Source of the DNA: Bacillota bacterium
GTDB taxonomy: Bacteria; Bacillota; Clostridia; Oscillospirales; Ruminococcaceae
DNA: 60,118 bases
NCBI GenBank assembly: GCA_023433405.1
Contig: JAEZCT010000037.1
Location: 1-60,118, forward strand
Reading direction: 5' to 3'
Shown here: piece by piece, positions 36,775 to 44,936 of the stretch
Numbering within the stretch: the stretch's first letter is position 1
Layout of the letters: the number at the start of each line of letters is the position of its first letter
The notes under the pieces: generated by a model
The model's database searches: none
The model's input: the letters and a program-made list of their open reading frames with translations, nothing else
What the model was told of the DNA's origin: nothing
Program-made: the position numbers and the translations under genes

Positions 36775-36816
36775 CTTGTGTTTGTAAACCTGCTACTTGT
36801 GTTTGTAAACCTGCTA
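36775..36816. repeat. Perfect tandem duplication of 21 bp
   Basis: Two identical 21-base units, each beginning CTTGTG and ending CCTGCTA, stand head to tail. TTGTGTTTGTAAACC inside each unit includes the palindrome GTTTGTAAAC-like core. They lie just after the end of the small membrane protein gene. Confidence 0.85.
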
Positions 36817-36845
36817 AGTATGTAGGACGTAATGCTCGCGTTGCG

Positions 36846-37199
36846 CTATGCGTTGGTACCCACGGCAATGCGCGCAAGCTCAAAGGGCAGCATTCGCTCG
36901 CTGCACAGCGTGATATTGGGGTACTCCACTGCAAGGCGCGACGCAATCTCGCATTCCTCCGGGTCTTCTTCCTTGGTTACGAGAAGGATAATGGGCACGT
37001 CAGCGCGTGAGCAGGCCGCAAGCTGACACTGTGCGCCCCGCACCGCGTATTCAATATCCTCAACGTCCGGGCGGATGATTTTAATTAACGTCCCCTTAGA
37101 GCGGCGAAAGAGAAACAGCCGAACCAGCGTACTGAGCACACACAACAGACCATATACCGATAGCAGTGCCAGTACCGTAATCGTAACACTTGTTGTCAT
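36846..37199 (-). CDS. Small membrane protein of unknown function
   Basis: A 117-residue protein with one N-terminal membrane helix (about 5-30) and a cytoplasmic part with QCQLAACSRADVPIILLVTKEEDPEECEIASRL, which has an alpha/beta look. AGGAGGGTGAT precedes ATG 37199. No family was recognised. The gene stands divergently from the riboswitch-controlled ribU, with no partner gene on its own strand. Confidence 0.7.
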   Translation of the reverse strand: MTTSVTITVLALLSVYGLLCVLSTLVRLFLFRRSKGTLIKIIRPDVEDIEYAVRGAQCQLAACSRADVPIILLVTKEEDPEECEIASRLAVEYPNITLCSERMLPFELARIAVGTNA

Positions 37200-37272
37200 G
37201 GTTCATCACCCTCCTGTGTAATATAAATACTCCTGTTTTATTCTATGTTGCAGGAAAAATGATGTGTATGGC

Positions 37273-37301
37273 TTGACAAAACTAATCGCTGCAACTATAA
37301 T
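37273..37301 (+). promoter_or_regulatory. Promoter of the FMN riboswitch-ribU unit
   Basis: TTGACA (37273-37278) and TATAAT (37296-37301) are separated by 17 bases; the riboswitch starts about 18 bases after the -10 box. Confidence 0.88.
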
Positions 37302-37318
37302 GATGGTGCAATCTGTTT

Positions 37319-37447
37319 CAGGGCGAGGCGTAATTCCTCACCGGCGGTAATGGGCGCATGCGCCACAAGTCCGCGAGCGGGAACATAACCCGCAGATTTT
37401 GGTGTGATTCCAAAACCGACGGTTAAAGTCCGGATGAAAGAAACGAA
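37319..37447 (+). promoter_or_regulatory. FMN riboswitch (RFN element)
   Basis: The conserved blocks are all present in order: AGGGCGAGGCGTAATTCC, ACCGGCGGTAAT, GTCCGCGAGCG, TGATTCCAAAACCGACGGTT and AGTCCGGATGAAAG. FMN binding should favour the terminator at 37482-37519 and so switch off ribU when flavin is plentiful. Confidence 0.95.
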
Positions 37448-37481
37448 ACCGTACCGACACATCATTTTTCCGTCGTGTAGC

Positions 37482-37519
37482 GGCCCCTGAACTCATTGGT
37501 TCAGGGGCCTTTTTGTTTT
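37482..37519 (+). terminator. Riboswitch-controlled terminator before ribU
   Basis: GGCCCCTGAA and TTCAGGGGCC pair around an eight-base loop and are followed by TTTTTGTTTT. It stands between the FMN aptamer and ribU. Confidence 0.9.
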
Positions 37520-37644
37520 GAGGAAATTTGTATTACATCCTTTGTGCTTGGGCGATAGCATAAAGGAAAATTCGCAACAAAAAAGTCGTCATAAGCCCCC
37601 TACACCGAAACAGTTGCCATATTATTATCAGGAGGCGCTTACCT

Positions 37645-38238
37645 ATGCAAGCAACCTTAAAAACCAAAAGAATCACCTATGTGGCCATGTTTTCCGCAAT
37701 TGCGGCGGTACTCATGTACCTTGAGTTTCCTTTGCCCTTTATGCCGCCGTTTTTAAAGGTGGATTTAAGCGGCATTGCCGTGCTGCTGGCGGCGTTTATG
37801 CTGGGGCCGATGGAGACCGTCGCTGTTGCCCTGCTAAAAGATCTGGTGCATTTGCTTTCCACCCAAACCGGCGGTGTGGGAGAGCTCGCCGATTTTTTGA
37901 TGCTCACCTCCCTTGCCCTCACCGCCCACTATATCTACCGAGCCAACAAAACAAAACGGGGGGCGCTGCTCTCCTGCGTTGCGGGCAGCGGTGTGATGGT
38001 TGTGGTGGCGGCGCTTTCCAACTACTTTTTGCTTATCCCCTTTTACTCCAAGCTTATGCCCATCGACGCGATTATTGCCGCCTGCGCGGCGGTTAACCCC
38101 GCCATTGACAGCCTAGGCGCATACATCCTGTTCGGGGTGCTTCCCTTTAATATCATTAAGTGCTTCTTAATCTCCTTTGTCACCATGCTGTCCTATAAAA
38201 AGCTCTCACAGGTTTTAAGGCTGAATATGCCGCTGTAG
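37645..38238 (+). CDS. ribU: Riboflavin ECF transporter substrate-binding subunit RibU
   Basis: A 197-residue membrane protein with about six helices. The first (ITYVAMFSAIAAVLMYLEFPLP) and the loop with FLKVDLSGIAVLLAAFMLGP are typical of RibU. It captures riboflavin and works with shared EcfA/EcfA'/EcfT parts coded elsewhere. AGGAGG lies nine bases before ATG 37645. The FMN riboswitch upstream confirms the substrate. Confidence 0.95.
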   Translation: MQATLKTKRITYVAMFSAIAAVLMYLEFPLPFMPPFLKVDLSGIAVLLAAFMLGPMETVAVALLKDLVHLLSTQTGGVGELADFLMLTSLALTAHYIYRANKTKRGALLSCVAGSGVMVVVAALSNYFLLIPFYSKLMPIDAIIAACAAVNPAIDSLGAYILFGVLPFNIIKCFLISFVTMLSYKKLSQVLRLNMPL

Positions 38239-38320
38239 GGAGCTGCCCCATTATCACAGGTTGTGCGACTTACGCAAAAACATACCGCCGTGTACGGGTT
38301 TTTTCAGGACAATATCGTCA

Positions 38321-38349
38321 TTGACAAGTGCCGAGCATTTATGTATAAT
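38321..38349 (+). promoter_or_regulatory. Promoter of the SAM riboswitch-metK unit
   Basis: TTGACA (38321-38326) and TATAAT (38344-38349) with a 17-base spacer, about 20 bases before the aptamer. Confidence 0.88.
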
Positions 38350-38367
38350 TAACCCGAATTGAATATT

Positions 38368-38463
38368 TCCTTATCGAGAGTGGTGGAGGGACAGGCCCTG
38401 TGAAACCCGGCAACCTGCAGAAATGTAAGGTGCCAAATCCTGCGTTAAAACGAGAGATGAGGC
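38368..38463 (+). promoter_or_regulatory. SAM-I riboswitch (S-box)
   Basis: The S-box signature is complete: CTTATCGAGAGTGGTGGAGG, ACAGGCCCTGTGAAACCCGG, CAACC, AAGGTGCCAAATCC and ACGAGAGATGAGG. SAM binding should promote the terminator at 38483-38520 and lower metK expression. Confidence 0.96.
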
Positions 38464-38482
38464 TTTGCGTACATGTTTTTTT

Positions 38483-38520
38483 ACGCCTTGGCCTTATCGG
38501 TCAGGGCGTTTTTCATTTTT
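38483..38520 (+). terminator. SAM-controlled terminator before metK
   Basis: ACGCCTTGGCC and GGTCAGGGCGT form a stem around TTATC and are followed by TTTTCATTTTT. Confidence 0.88.
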
Positions 38521-38688
38521 ATGAGTTTTTTGGTTTTCTGCGATTTACCCCTTATTGCATTCGCGCTCGTCAGGTAAACTGCGTATACTAATATCAATCC
38601 CGTTTTAAGGGCAGCTGCGCAAAGAGACGCTTGTACTGCTCATTCCTAATTGCAGATTAAAATTTCATTACATCGGAGGTTTGTTGTT

Positions 38689-39870
38689 ATGCCAAGAAAG
38701 CTGTTTACATCGGAATCGGTGACCGAAGGACATCCCGATAAAATCTGCGACCAGATCTCTGACGCCGTTCTGGACGCCATAATCGCCCAAGACCCGCTGG
38801 CGCGGGTTGCCTGCGAAACCGCAGTTACCACCGGAATGGTGTTGATTATGGGTGAGATAACCTGCGACTGCTATGTGGATATTCCAAAGCTTGCCCGCAG
38901 TGTGGTTCAAGAGATTGGCTATGACCGCGCGAAATACGGGTTTGATGCCACCACCAGCGCCGTTCTCACCTCTATTGACGAGCAGTCTCCGGACATTGCG
39001 CAGGGTGTAAACAGTGCGCTGGAGGTACGCGACAACACAGAGGACGCAAGTGACACCGGGGCGGGAGATCAGGGCATGATGTTCGGCTATGCCTGTGACG
39101 AAACACCGGAGCTTATGCCTCTGCCCATTTCCCTTTCGCACAAGCTTGCAAAGCGTCTTGCGACGCTGCGCAAGGATGGCTCGCTTGCCTATCTGCGTCC
39201 CGACGGCAAAACACAGGTAACCGTGGAATACCTGGACGGTAAGCCCGCACGGGTGGATACCGTTGTCGTATCCACTCAGCACAACCCCGAGGTATCCTTG
39301 GAACAGATTCGCCGGGATATCATTGAAACGGTGATTCACCCCGTTATCGGCGGCGGCTTGCTGGATGAGAACACCCGTTATTTTGTCAACCCTACCGGGC
39401 GCTTTGTTATCGGCGGACCGCAGGGCGACAGCGGCCTGACCGGGCGCAAGATTATTGTAGATACCTATGGCGGCTATTCCCGTCACGGCGGCGGCGCCTT
39501 TTCGGGCAAGGATCCTACGAAGGTAGACCGTTCCGCCGCTTACGCCGCACGCTATGTGGCTAAAAACATTGTTGCCGCACGTCTTGCCGCGAAGTGCGAG
39601 GTGCAAATTGCATACGCAATCGGGGTTGCCCACCCCGTTTCGGTAATGGTAGATACCTTCGGCACCGGCATCGTCCCGGATGAAGCGCTCAGCGCGGCGG
39701 TGCTTGAGCTTTTTGACCTGCGCCCTTCCGCCATTATCACCGCGCTTGACCTTCGCAAGCCAATCTACCGCCAGCTTGCCGCCTACGGCCATATGGGGCG
39801 TGAGGATCTTGGCGTCACCTGGGAGAAAACCGATAAGGCACAGGAGCTTGCCCGGCTTTTAAAACGCTAA
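38689..39870 (+). CDS. metK: S-adenosylmethionine synthetase
   Basis: A 393-residue enzyme making SAM from methionine and ATP. Family signatures are FTSESVTEGHPDKICDQISDA at the N-terminus, GAGDQGMMFGYA near 121 (methionine/ATP binding), and the P-loop-like GGGAFSGKDPTKVDRSAAY near 265. ATG 38689 has GGAGG nine bases upstream. It stands alone behind its own SAM riboswitch and a terminator follows. Confidence 0.97.
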   Translation: MPRKLFTSESVTEGHPDKICDQISDAVLDAIIAQDPLARVACETAVTTGMVLIMGEITCDCYVDIPKLARSVVQEIGYDRAKYGFDATTSAVLTSIDEQSPDIAQGVNSALEVRDNTEDASDTGAGDQGMMFGYACDETPELMPLPISLSHKLAKRLATLRKDGSLAYLRPDGKTQVTVEYLDGKPARVDTVVVSTQHNPEVSLEQIRRDIIETVIHPVIGGGLLDENTRYFVNPTGRFVIGGPQGDSGLTGRKIIVDTYGGYSRHGGGAFSGKDPTKVDRSAAYAARYVAKNIVAARLAAKCEVQIAYAIGVAHPVSVMVDTFGTGIVPDEALSAAVLELFDLRPSAIITALDLRKPIYRQLAAYGHMGREDLGVTWEKTDKAQELARLLKR

Positions 39871-39922
39871 ACGAATACGGATAAGCTATCGTCCGGTATT
39901 TGATTGTGTTGTCTGATTAAAA

Positions 39923-39974
39923 CAAAAACAGCCGCACGGCGAGGATGGAAGCCTCTCCTTACGGCTGTTTTCTT
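39923..39974. terminator. Terminator after metK
   Basis: AACAGCCG and CGGCTGTT pair around a region with a smaller inner stem (GAGGATGG / CCTCTCC), followed by TTTTC. A runs on the other flank could serve the reverse direction. Confidence 0.75.
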
Positions 39975-40086
39975 ATACTAATATCCGATTTAAAAGAGTA
40001 TAAAAATCAAGTGAAAAGCCTTGGCTTATAAGTTTTCACGCGGTATTTTATCTTAACATTTACACTTTTTAAGGACATTCGTATTA
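39974..40086 (+). repeat. Dispersed palindromic repeat, full copy
   Basis: It starts TATACTAATATCC and ends ATTCGTATTA. The left half is almost identical to the copy at 30383. It fills the gap between the metK terminator and the 3' end of the ABC exporter gene. Confidence 0.85.
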
Positions 40087-41856
40087 AACATCGGCACCCT
40101 CAAACTGGCTGTAGTAAAGGCGGCTGTAAAATCCGCCCTGCCTAAGCAGCTCGTCGTGGTCGCCCTGCTCGATCACGCGGCCCTTGTCCATGACTAAAAT
40201 CACATCCGCCTCGCGGATGGTGGAAAGGCGGTGGGCTACAATAAAGCTGGTGCGCCCCTTCATCATATACCCAAAGGCAGACTGTATCTTAACCTCGGTG
40301 CGCGTGTCAATACTGCTGGTGGCCTCGTCCAGAATAAGCATAGGGGGCAGGCAGAGCATGACGCGCGCAATGCACAGCAGCTGTTTTTGCCCCTGACTGA
40401 TGTTGCCGCCGTCCTCGGAGATTACAGTGTCGTACCCGTTGGGCATACGTTTAATAAAGCTGTGCGCATATGCCGCCTTTGAGGCGGCCTCAATCTCCTC
40501 CTGCGTCGCGTCGGGCTTGCCGTAGGCGATATTCTCTCTTATCGTTCCCGCCTTCAGCCAAGTATCCTGCAGCACCATGCCGTAGCTCTTTCGCAATGAG
40601 GAGCGGGTAACGTCGCGGATATCTTCCCCCGCCACCGTAATGCGCCCCTCGTCCACATCGTAAAACCGCATTAACAGGTTGATAAGCGTGGTCTTACCGC
40701 AGCCGGTTGGGCCGACTATGGCAATGCGCTGGCCCGGGTTCACTGACAGGTTAAAATCCTTAATCAGCTCCCGGTCAGGCTGGTAGCTGAACGCGACGTG
40801 CTCTATCCCCACCCGTCCGTCGCTTTTGAGCGTCACGGCGGTTTCGGGCTCCGGCGTTTGGGGCTTTTCGTCCAGCAGCTCAAATACGCGGGCGGCACAC
40901 GCAAGGGCGTTTTGCAGCTCGGTGACAACCCCAGAGATTTCATTAAACGGCTTTGTGTACTGGTTCGCGTAGCTTAAAAAGATGCTAAGCTGACCGATGG
41001 TTAGGTTGCCGCTCATAGCAAACAGCGCGCCTGCAAGCCCCACCCCCGCATACACAACATTGTTGACAAAGCGGGTGGCTGGGTTTGTGATGCTGCTGTA
41101 GAAGATGGATTTAAGGGTTACTCCTTGCAGCTCGGCGTTAATGGCGTCAAATGCGGACTGGCTTTTAGCCTCAAACCCGAAGGCCTGCACAACCTTTTGA
41201 CCCTCTATCATCTCGTTGACCAGCGCGGTTTGCGCGCCGCGCACCCGGCTTTGATTTTGGAAATATTGGTAACTTCGCTTTGCGATATACCCCGCAACAA
41301 GCAGACTGAGTGGGGTAAGCACCACCACCACCGCCGTAATAGTTACATTAATGGAGAGCATAAACACAATGATGCCAAGTATGGTCACTATCCCGGTAAA
41401 AAATTGGGTAAACAGCATGAGGATGCCATCCGAGAACGCGTCCATATCGGCAATCATTCGGCTGACCAGGTCTCCGCTGGAATGGGCATCCAGATAGGAT
41501 AGGGGCAGTGACTCTATCTTTTTCATCATCCGGTTACGAATATCCCTTGAAAGACAAAAGGCGATGCGGTTGTTGCAAAGGTTAAAGACCCACTGAAAAA
41601 CCGCCGACAGCCCCGCTGTGATGCCGATTACAACCAGTATGGTGGCAATTTTCCCAAAATCCACATGATTTTTGTCAACCATACCGTCGATTGCCCTGCC
41701 GGATAGGATGGGGATATAGAGCTGTGTGGCGACGCTTGCCGTCGCAAACAACAGGCTGATTGCCACGAAGGCGCGGTAGGGAGCGAGATGCCGCAGCACC
41801 CGTTTTAGGGTATCCTTATTCTTAAGCTGTTGCAGCTTCTTTGCGGGCATAATCAC
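40084..41856 (-). CDS. ABC exporter half-transporter B (heterodimer partner)
   Basis: A 590-residue ABC protein with six membrane helices (about 25-320) and a C-terminal ATPase. Walker A is GPTGCGKTTLIN, the signature is NISQGQKQ in place of LSGGQ, and Walker B is LILDEATSSID with the catalytic Glu intact. The start is GTG 41856 or ATG 41850; both follow GGA. It directly follows the partner gene, whose stop abuts it. The pair resembles BmrC/BmrD or TM287/288 multidrug exporters. Substrate unknown. Confidence 0.92.
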   Translation of the reverse strand: MIMPAKKLQQLKNKDTLKRVLRHLAPYRAFVAISLLFATASVATQLYIPILSGRAIDGMVDKNHVDFGKIATILVVIGITAGLSAVFQWVFNLCNNRIAFCLSRDIRNRMMKKIESLPLSYLDAHSSGDLVSRMIADMDAFSDGILMLFTQFFTGIVTILGIIVFMLSINVTITAVVVVLTPLSLLVAGYIAKRSYQYFQNQSRVRGAQTALVNEMIEGQKVVQAFGFEAKSQSAFDAINAELQGVTLKSIFYSSITNPATRFVNNVVYAGVGLAGALFAMSGNLTIGQLSIFLSYANQYTKPFNEISGVVTELQNALACAARVFELLDEKPQTPEPETAVTLKSDGRVGIEHVAFSYQPDRELIKDFNLSVNPGQRIAIVGPTGCGKTTLINLLMRFYDVDEGRITVAGEDIRDVTRSSLRKSYGMVLQDTWLKAGTIRENIAYGKPDATQEEIEAASKAAYAHSFIKRMPNGYDTVISEDGGNISQGQKQLLCIARVMLCLPPMLILDEATSSIDTRTEVKIQSAFGYMMKGRTSFIVAHRLSTIREADVILVMDKGRVIEQGDHDELLRQGGFYSRLYYSQFEGADV

Positions 41857-43593
41857 TCACATCCTTTCCTCTTTACCGTACTGACTTTCGTAAATCTCCT
41901 GATACACCGGGCAGCTAACCAAAAGCTCGTCATGGGTCCCCGCGCCCGCTATGCGACCGTCGTCCAGTACCAGGATTTGGTCTGCGTGCTTTATGCTGGA
42001 GGCGCGCTGGCTGACGATGAACACGGTTGTACCGGAGGGCAGTGTGCCCAGCGCTTTGCGCAGCGCCGCGTCGGTAGCATAATCCAAAGCGCTGGCGCTG
42101 TCGTCGAGAATGAGAATCTCTGGCTTTCTTAGGATTGCGCGGGCAATGGTCAGCCGCTGCTTTTGCCCTCCCGATAGGTTGCGTCCCCCCTGCTCCACTG
42201 GGTCTTCCAGCATAAGCCCCTTTTCCTTGACAAAACCCTCGGCCTGTGCCAAACTTAATGCGTGCCACAGCGCTTCGTCTGTGGCGTTTTCGTCCCCAAC
42301 CAGCAGGTTGGAACGGATGGTGCCCGAAAACAGCAGGGCTTTTTGCATTACCACACCCACAAGACGCCTTAGCTCCTGCTTGGGGTACTCTTTTACGGGT
42401 CTGCCAAACAGCAACACTTCCCCTTGCGTTGCGTCATAAAAACGGGGAATGAGATTAACCAGGCTTGATTTGCCGCTGCCCGTTCCGCCGATGACGCCGA
42501 TGACCTGTCCGCGCTTTGCGTGAAAGCTGATGTCGGTTAGGCTGTTATCGCCCGCTTTGGAATAGGCAAGCGACACTCTCTCAAACCGCACAGCCTCCTC
42601 CGAATCCATCCGCACAGAGTTTGCCCCGACGTAAGGGAAGTTCATCGCGGCTTCGGTTTTAAAAACAGCCTGTACCCGGCCGGCACAGGCGGCGGCCTTG
42701 GTAATTTGAATAATGAGGTTAGCGAGCTTTACAAGCTCAATCAAAATCTGTCCCATATAGCTTACCAGCGCAATCACATCGCCCTGCCTAAGCGCACCGA
42801 TGTTTACCTGAACCGCACCCGTATACAGGACGGCGATGATTGCTAGGTTAATTATTACATAGGTGACGGGGTTCATCAGCCCCGATAACCGCCCAACCTT
42901 GAGCTGAAGCTTTGTTAAAAGTTCGTTAGCGGTCTCAAAACGGCTGATTTCCGCCTGCTCCTTATTAAAGGCGCGGACTACCCGAACCCCCGAGAGGTTC
43001 TCCCGTGTGGTGCCCAGCACCTGGTCCAACCGACCCTGCACCTTTTTATAAAGCGGCATGGTGAGCAGCATAATGCCGAACACCGCCAAAGATAAAACGG
43101 GGATAACCACCACAAATACCAGCGCGGCGTCACGGTTAACCCAAAACGCCATGACAAGGCTGCCAAACACAATAAACGGGCTGCGAAGAAACAGGCGCAA
43201 AAACAGGTTTAAGCCGTTTTGCACCTGGTTGATATCACTGGTCATGCGGGTAATGAGCGTACTGGTTCCGATGGTATCCATCTCGGAAAAGCCAAGCCGC
43301 TGCACATGCCCAAACAGTGCGCTGCGAAGACCTGTTGCATAGCCTACCGCCGCCTTGGACGCGTAGTACTGGGCAGTTATGCTGCACACAAGCCCGATTG
43401 CCGCCAATACCAGCAGTATGCCGCACTGGCGCAGAATGTACGGGGTATCGCTGTTGGCGATGCCGACGTTAATGATTGCCGCCATAACCAGCGGCACAAG
43501 CAGATCAAAGGAGGCTTCCAGCATTTTAAACAGCGGCGCCAGAATGCTCTCCTTTACATACCCTTTAATGTGCAAAGTCATATGCTTAGTCAA
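41857..43593 (-). CDS. ABC exporter half-transporter A (heterodimer partner)
   Basis: A 578-residue ABC protein with six membrane helices and a C-terminal ATPase. Walker A is GGTGSGKSSLVN, the signature is the standard NLSGGQKQR, but Walker B reads LILDDSASALD, with Asp in place of the catalytic Glu. With the partner's altered signature this makes one degenerate composite site. The start is TTG 43593, with AAGGGG nine bases upstream; ATG 43581 is less well placed. It is the first gene of the pair. Confidence 0.92.
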   Translation of the reverse strand: MTKHMTLHIKGYVKESILAPLFKMLEASFDLLVPLVMAAIINVGIANSDTPYILRQCGILLVLAAIGLVCSITAQYYASKAAVGYATGLRSALFGHVQRLGFSEMDTIGTSTLITRMTSDINQVQNGLNLFLRLFLRSPFIVFGSLVMAFWVNRDAALVFVVVIPVLSLAVFGIMLLTMPLYKKVQGRLDQVLGTTRENLSGVRVVRAFNKEQAEISRFETANELLTKLQLKVGRLSGLMNPVTYVIINLAIIAVLYTGAVQVNIGALRQGDVIALVSYMGQILIELVKLANLIIQITKAAACAGRVQAVFKTEAAMNFPYVGANSVRMDSEEAVRFERVSLAYSKAGDNSLTDISFHAKRGQVIGVIGGTGSGKSSLVNLIPRFYDATQGEVLLFGRPVKEYPKQELRRLVGVVMQKALLFSGTIRSNLLVGDENATDEALWHALSLAQAEGFVKEKGLMLEDPVEQGGRNLSGGQKQRLTIARAILRKPEILILDDSASALDYATDAALRKALGTLPSGTTVFIVSQRASSIKHADQILVLDDGRIAGAGTHDELLVSCPVYQEIYESQYGKEERM

Positions 43594-43835
43594 AAATTAC
43601 GTTCCCCTTTCCGATTGACGAAGGTACTTTATCTAGTTTACTATAAAACAGGAGCTGTGAAAACCGGTTATGCCCAATCCATATGGCTTTTGGTAAAACT
43701 CTGTGCAAGACATTGCCCTTTTTATGGTACACGGCAGGCTAACTGTATAATTATTGCCAAGCCGTGTCGTACTTTGCACCCATGGGGAATGAAAGTAATA
43801 TAATATTTATTTCTAAAAAGGAGACAACACAAACA

Positions 43836-44777
43836 ATGTCCATCAAAAAGGTAACCTTAATCGGCCTTGGAGCAATGGGCGCGTTCTTCGCGCCCAAGCT
43901 GGATGCGTCCCTTGGCAGGGGCAACTTTCGCGTACTGGCGGAGGGAGAACGTAAAAACAGGCTGGAGTCAAGCGGTGTCACCATAAACGGCGTCACCCAT
44001 CATTTTGCGGTAATTACGCCCGAGCTGCAGGACGACCCGGCGGACTTGGTTATTATGGCCATCAAGGACACCGGGCTGCGCAAGGCGATAGAGGATATAA
44101 AGCATCAGGTAGGACCATCCACCCAAATTATTTGCGTGATGAATGGAATTGACAGCGAGGAGCAGGTAGCGGCGGTCTACGGCTGGGAGCGCGTAATGTA
44201 CTCCTATATGCGCGTTTCCATCGCCATGAAGGACGGCGTGGCGGATTTTGACCCCGATTTTGGTAAGGTTCATTTCGGTGAAGCCAAAAACAAGGAGCTG
44301 ACCCAACGGGTTGTGCGTGTGAAAGAGCTATTTGACACAAGCGGCGTGCGCTACAGCATCGAAGAGGACATGATCCGGGGGCAGTGGTTTAAGTTCATGT
44401 GCAACATTGGCGAAAATATGACCTGTGCGCTTCTTGGCATCCCCTTCGGGGTATTTCGTACCAGCGACCACGCCAACGAGATCCGGCGCGGCGCCATGCG
44501 CGAGGTGATTGAGATTGCCAACCGATTGGGCATTGACCTGAGTGAGCAGGATATTGCTTTGCAGGATAAAACCCTAATGAACCTGCCCTTTTCCAACAAG
44601 CCCTCCACCCTGCAGGACCTGGAAAACGGACGCAAAACGGAGGTGGAGATGTTCGCCGGAAAGATGGTGAGGCTGGGTGGGCAGCTTGAAGTCGCCACGC
44701 CCATTAACTGGATGTTTTACCACGGCATCAAGGCGTTTGAAGAGAAAAACTCGGGCCGTTTTGAGATGCCGGAATAG
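43836..44777 (+). CDS. Ketopantoate reductase family (ApbA/PanE-like) protein
   Basis: A 313-residue NAD(P)-dependent reductase. The Rossmann loop is VTLIGLGAMGAFFAP near 6-20, VMNGIDSEEQV is the conserved Asn region near 110, and the C-terminal domain has RGQWFKFMCNIGENMTCALLG and ATPINWMFYHGIKAFE. AAGGAG lies 13 bases before ATG 43836. Such proteins convert 2-ketopantoate to pantoate, but many paralogues have other substrates. No other pantothenate gene is near, so panE is not assigned. Confidence 0.85.
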   Translation: MSIKKVTLIGLGAMGAFFAPKLDASLGRGNFRVLAEGERKNRLESSGVTINGVTHHFAVITPELQDDPADLVIMAIKDTGLRKAIEDIKHQVGPSTQIICVMNGIDSEEQVAAVYGWERVMYSYMRVSIAMKDGVADFDPDFGKVHFGEAKNKELTQRVVRVKELFDTSGVRYSIEEDMIRGQWFKFMCNIGENMTCALLGIPFGVFRTSDHANEIRRGAMREVIEIANRLGIDLSEQDIALQDKTLMNLPFSNKPSTLQDLENGRKTEVEMFAGKMVRLGGQLEVATPINWMFYHGIKAFEEKNSGRFEMPE

Positions 44778-44788
44778 GTCTGACGAAA

Positions 44789-44826
44789 AAGAGGGAGTCA
44801 TCCGGGTATGGATGGCTCCCTCTTCA
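44789..44826. terminator. Terminator after the reductase gene
   Basis: AAGAGGGAGTCATCC and GGATGGCTCCCTCTT pair around GGGTAT; an A run precedes and TCAATTG follows. Confidence 0.7.
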
Positions 44827-44844
44827 ATTGTCCCGCTCACACTA

Positions 44845-44936
44845 TCATTGATAAAAATCATGTGAGAAGCTTTGGTTTGTGGGCTTTTACGCGTATTTTA
44901 TCTGCCATTCCACTTCTTTTGTGGAGATTCGTGTTA
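44845..44936 (+). repeat. Dispersed palindromic repeat, 5'-truncated copy
   Basis: It begins at ATCATTGATAAAAATCATGTGA and continues through GCTTTGGTTTGTGGGC and GGAGATTCGTGTTA. The outer left arm is missing. It lies at the 3' end of the yxjG-like gene. Confidence 0.7.

Noticed and set aside
38668..39792. 374-codon open frame on the minus strand
   Set aside because: It lies fully antisense to metK, which is certain from motifs and riboswitch context.
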